A stretch of DNA of 64,000 nt, from the NCBI GenBank assembly GCA_022818135.1, contig JAFMSR010000010.1, positions 30,070,746-30,134,745 of the forward strand, in the 5' to 3' direction. The position numbers and the translations under genes were made by a program. Shown piece after piece: positions 60,292 to 64,000 of the stretch. Origin of the DNA: Saxidomus purpurata. Lineage: Eukaryota; Mollusca; Bivalvia; Venerida; Veneridae. Within the stretch, counting starts at the first letter, position 1, and every line of letters begins with the position of its first letter. The notes under the pieces are model-generated. The model searched no databases and was not told where the DNA came from. It was given only the letters and a program-made list of their open reading frames with translations.

Positions 60292-61540
60292 AACTAGAGC
60301 TATCACTAAATGTGATTAATACCCCCAAAAGACGCTTATAAACTGAAGAAGTTGTAGTAACATAAACCTGCAAACAAACTAAAAAGAGAATGTTCTTGGC
60401 AATAACCTGTAATTTGTCAAGATAGAGTTATGGTTCTTGTACACTGCACTTCCTCTCATGTGCTTGACCATTGTATGAAGTCTTATTGAATTCCAACTTG
60501 TAGTTTTCAAGTTATGCTCCTGACAAGGAAAAGTAACAAAAGGGCAATAACTCTAAAATTAGTCAAGATGGAGTTAGGGTTCTTGTGCACTGCACTTCGT
60601 CTCAATGTGCTGACCATTGTTGAAGTGTATTGAATTCCAACCAGTAGTTTTCAAGTTATGCTCCGGACAAGGAAAAGTAACAAAGGGCAATAACTCTGTA
60701 ATTAGTCAAGATGGAGTTATAGTTCTTGTGCACTGCACTTCCTCTCAATGTGCTTGACCATTGTATGAAGTTGTATTGAATTCCAACTTGTAGTTTTCAA
60801 GTTATGCTTTGGACAAGGAAAACTAACAAAAGGGCAATAACTCAGTAAATACTCAAGATAGAGTTATGGTTCTTGTGCACTGCACTTCCTCTGAGTTTGC
60901 TTGATCATTGTATGAAATTGTATTGAATTCCAACCTTTAGTTTTCAAGTTATGCTCCAGACAAGGAAAACTAACAAAGGGAAATAACTCTGAAATTAGCA
61001 AGATGGAGTTATGGTTCTTGTGCACTGCACTTCCTCTCAATGTGCTTGACCATGTTTGAAGTCTTATTGAATTCCAACTTGTAGTTTTCAAGTTATGCTC
61101 CGGACAAGGAAAAAGTAACAAAAGGGCAATAACTCTAAAATTAGTCAAGATGGAGTTATGGTTCTTGTGCACTGCACTTCCTCTCAATGTGCTTGACCAT
61201 TGTATGAAGTTGTATTGAATTCCAACTTGTAGTTTTCAAGTTATGCTCCGGACAAGGAAAAAGTAACAAAGGGCAATAACTCTGTAATTAGTCAAGATGG
61301 AGTTATAGTTCTGTGCACTGCACTTCCTCTCAATGTGCTTGACCATTGTATGAAGTTGTATTGAATTCCAACTAGTAGTTTTCAAGTTATGCTCCGGACA
61401 AGGAAAATGCAACAGACCGCCCGACCGACCGACCGACCGACCGACCGACCGACCGACCGACCGACCGACCGACCGACCGACCGACCAACCACCGGGTGAC
61501 TCCTATATACCCCCCTAAACTTCGTTTTGGGGGTATAATA
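60292..61540 (-). mobile_element. Pearl/Helentron-like element, copy C
   Basis: Same orientation and ends as copy B (AACTAGAGCT, stem-loop ATCAC-TAAAT-GTGAT, terminal CCCCCC ... GGGGGTATAAT). About seven monomers and a long pure CCGA microsatellite (about 61418-61490). Compared with copy B it has many one- to three-base deletions in its left half ('GACGCTTATAAAC', 'CATAAACCTGC'). Confidence 0.85.
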
Positions 61541-61595
61541 AACCAAACCAAACAGCGGAAAGTATTGGTGATGTAGCTGAAAATATGGATAGAAA

Positions 61596-61775
61596 GGCAA
61601 ATCAGTTACCAAATAAATGCAATCTACAAGACACTTTGCTAAAGTATTGCAATATACTCTACAAGTTTGGTGAGCAGGTGATTTTGGCAAATCAGTTACC
61701 AAATAAATGCAATCTATAAAAACACTTTCCTAAAGTATTGCAATATACTCTACAAGTTTGGTGAGCAGGTGATTT
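61596..61775 (+). repeat. 90-bp tandem duplication
   Basis: Two adjacent, nearly identical copies starting GGCAAATCAGTTACCAAATA at 61596 and 61686, so a recent local duplication. Confidence 0.9.
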
Positions 61776-61861
61776 ACATCTTATTATCCCCCAAAGGCGG
61801 AGTGATAATGTTCAACAAGAGGACTGTGACGGCTCACTTGCCCAAGTGCCAGTGCACTTAC

Positions 61862-62415
61862 CTACAGAAGTCACTTATTGCTAAAAGGAGTCTGTAGTAG
61901 CTAAGGAAGTCAGTTGTTGATAGGGAAAGTTACTGTATGCTGGTCGCTTAAAGTCACTAGCTGCTAGTGGCAGTCAGTGGTTGCTTGGGAAATTACTTGT
62001 CAGTTGGGGAAGTCAGTGATTGCCAACGGAGGTAACTGTTGCTAGTGTATAAGGATGTCAATGGTTGCTAAGGAAGTCACTGGTGGCATGAGGATGTTTA
62101 AGGTCAATAAAGAAGACATTGCTTATTTGGAAACTCAATGGTTGATAGGGGAGTATGTTGTTGCTAAGGAAGTTAATAGCTACTATTGAAAACACTTGTT
62201 CCTAGCTGAATCCACTGGTTGCTAAGTAAGTCACTGGTTGCTAGGGAAACTCACTTGTTGCTTGGAAGTCAATGTTTGCTAAGGAAGAAACTTGTTCCTA
62301 GGGGAATTCACTGGTTGCTATGGAAAGTCATTGGTTGCTAAGGAAGACACTGGCTGTGAGGGAAGTAAAAAGTTGCTTTTGAAGTTGCTGGTTGCTAAGG
62401 AAGTCATTGGAAGCT
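61862..62415 (+). repeat. Degenerate ~19-21-bp minisatellite
   Basis: Many imperfect units built on GGTTGCTAAGGAAGTCACT (with variants GTTGCTAGGGAAACTCAC and GTTGATAGGGAAAG). Irregular length and high divergence suggest an old array. Confidence 0.85.
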
Positions 62416-62444
62416 ATTTCCTATAACTCTATATACAGACAATG

Positions 62445-63190
62445 GACACCCAGGGGTGGTCAATTTTGACCCCAGGGCCATGACATGAACAAACTTTGTA
62501 GAGGTTTACTAGACAATTCTACACACCAGATACCTAAGCTCTAGGCCTTGTGATTTTGTAGGAGATTTTTAAAGGTTCTATGTAAAAAAGTGAATCTGGG
62601 CAGGGCAAAAATTGACCCAAGGGGCAAGATTTGAACGAACTAGGTAACACAATGCTACATACCAAATGTCTAAGCTCTTGCCCATGCATTTTTCATATAC
62701 CAAGTGACCCGCAGGCAAGGATCAATTTTGATGCCTGAGGTATGATTTGAATAGTTTATATCCTAGTTTTACAGAAATGCTCTGTTCTTAGTAAGTTTTT
62801 GAAAATCTTTTGCAATGTTATCAAGGAAAAGCTAACAGAGCTCACTGTGACCTGACCCACTGACCCACAAAAGCAGTAGGGATCATCTTCTCAATTAGAC
62901 CAATCGTCATATGACATTTGAAGACTGTGGGTGATATTCTCAAGATATTGAGTGGAAAAGATTTTCAAAGCTTTTGGGTCACTGTGACCTTGATCTTTGA
63001 CTCACCAACCTAAAAATGATAGCGATCATCTACTCAAAAAGACCAATCATCCAATGAAGTTTCAAGACTGTGGGTGATTTAGATCTCAAGATATCAACTG
63101 GAAAGATTTTCAAAGTTTGGATCACTCTGACCTTGACCTTTGACCCACTAACCCAAAAATCGATAGGGATCATCTACATGTTGCAGGGAA
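62445..63190 (+). repeat. Mixed remnants of two tandem-repeat families
   Basis: 62445-62760 holds two decayed 'GACCCC' monomers ('GGTCAATTTTGACCCC', 'TCTAAGCTCT', 'AGGCCTTGTG'). 62830-63190 holds two or three 'TGACCTTGACCTTTGACCC' monomers ('GGGATCATCTAC', 'GAAGACTGTGGGTGAT') related to 34.1-34.4 kb. Confidence 0.65.
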
Positions 63191-63739
63191 CCGTCTGAGC
63201 AAATTTGATGAAAGTTGAATTAAAACTGAAAGCCTTAAATTGCTTTTCTCTTATCTAGTCATCACAGATAATCAAACTAAGAAATCGAAGGTTGATTGTA
63301 AAACTGTCTTAACTTATAGGAAACAAAGAAGGACTTATGACAATTTTGCAGTCAACCCTCGAAATGCATTTGTTGTTCTGAAACAGTGTTTTATCTTACA
63401 TTTTTGAAGAACATACTCTTGTTTCCAGGAAGTAAACCTTTTGAAGATAAATTGCCTAATACTTAATCTTGGTAAATGCATTTTACTCTAATGATACAAA
63501 ATTACAATGGCAACTTGACTGGGATTTATCTCATAAACATAAAACAATAGGAATATTACTGTAAGTATAAATTTTGACACTTGTCAGCATTTATTAAACT
63601 CTTTATATTTCATATTTTGTTTAGTAAGACTTTCAATAAGTCAACTGGTATATTGTTCTGTACTAGTATGCATGGGAGTCATACTGGGGTCTTGGCAAGT
63701 TCACCAGGGGTGAAATCCCACTGTCAGTCAAGAAAAAAA

Positions 63740-63920
63740 ATATTATCTTGTGACTGGGGTAATTTTGGCTGATCATCAAACTTGGCAGAGATATTTCACC
63801 GATTAAAATTCACAGCAAGTTTTGTGAAGTTTCAATGAGAGTTGTGAAGTTAGAGAGTGGACAACTTTGTGGATGCTGATGTATGATCACATAATGCACC
63901 ATTTCATGATGGGTGTATAA
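63740..63920 (+). repeat. Fragment of the 'GGTTATCAAACTTGGC' family
   Basis: 'CATCAAACTTGGCAGAGATA', 'AGTTAGAGAGTGGACAA' and 'GGGTGTATAAAA' match the element at 47700-48245. One decayed monomer plus its end. The rest of 63190-64000 shows nothing recognisable. Confidence 0.6.
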
Positions 63921-64000
63921 AAAAAAGAGTGCTGTGGGAGGAATGATTATTTGGCACTTTTCAAACCTTGATGCATAACTTTTTATATGCCTTCTCCTAA

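Overview
The window is animal nuclear DNA and most resembles a bivalve mollusc, probably a heterodont clam; the species is not named. Evidence: AT-rich sequence, multi-exon genes with GT-AG introns of 0.1 to more than 5 kb, proteins closest to animal families, and many tandem-repeat-bearing mobile elements of a kind known from bivalves (pearl / non-autonomous Helentron style). No prokaryotic features, rRNA operon or CRISPR array were seen. All exon calls were made by eye from splice sites and reading frame; no database search was possible.

Left part (about 1-11.2 kb, + strand): the 3' portion of an LNX-type gene (E3 ubiquitin ligase, ligand of Numb protein X), seven exons covering PDZ2 to PDZ4 and the conserved C-terminus. 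The RING end lies off the left edge. Its introns hold a SINE with a perfect 12-bp target-site duplication, MITEs and two tandem-repeat elements.

11.2-20.1 kb is mostly non-coding: a pogo-like MITE, a duplicated segment, repeat remnants, a tRNA-Ser-like SINE head and one isolated candidate exon. 20.2-26.7 kb (+ strand): a complete four-exon kyphoscoliosis-peptidase-like gene (transglutaminase-like fold, Cys132/His176/Asp191) with a putative N-myristoylation signal. Its 3.6-kb second intron carries two unrelated repeat elements.

26.7-35 kb is repeat territory, including nested elements and a 4.6-kb long inverted repeat invaded by another element. 35.3-51.8 kb holds a set of minus-strand candidate exons with good splice sites that I cannot name; they probably form at least one gene. 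In its long intron sits a roughly 5.8-kb structure: four 1.18-kb direct repeats bracketed by about 390-bp inverted arms.

55.3-58.8 kb (- strand): the last four exons of a xanthine dehydrogenase / aldehyde oxidase family gene, including the catalytic GEPPL segment; the rest lies beyond the right edge. 58.8-64 kb is its upstream intron, filled with a 24-bp minisatellite, a third copy of the 146-bp-monomer element, another degenerate minisatellite and repeat remnants. The genes are functionally unrelated. The most unusual material is the mobile and repetitive DNA, especially element families that share end structures but carry different tandem cores.
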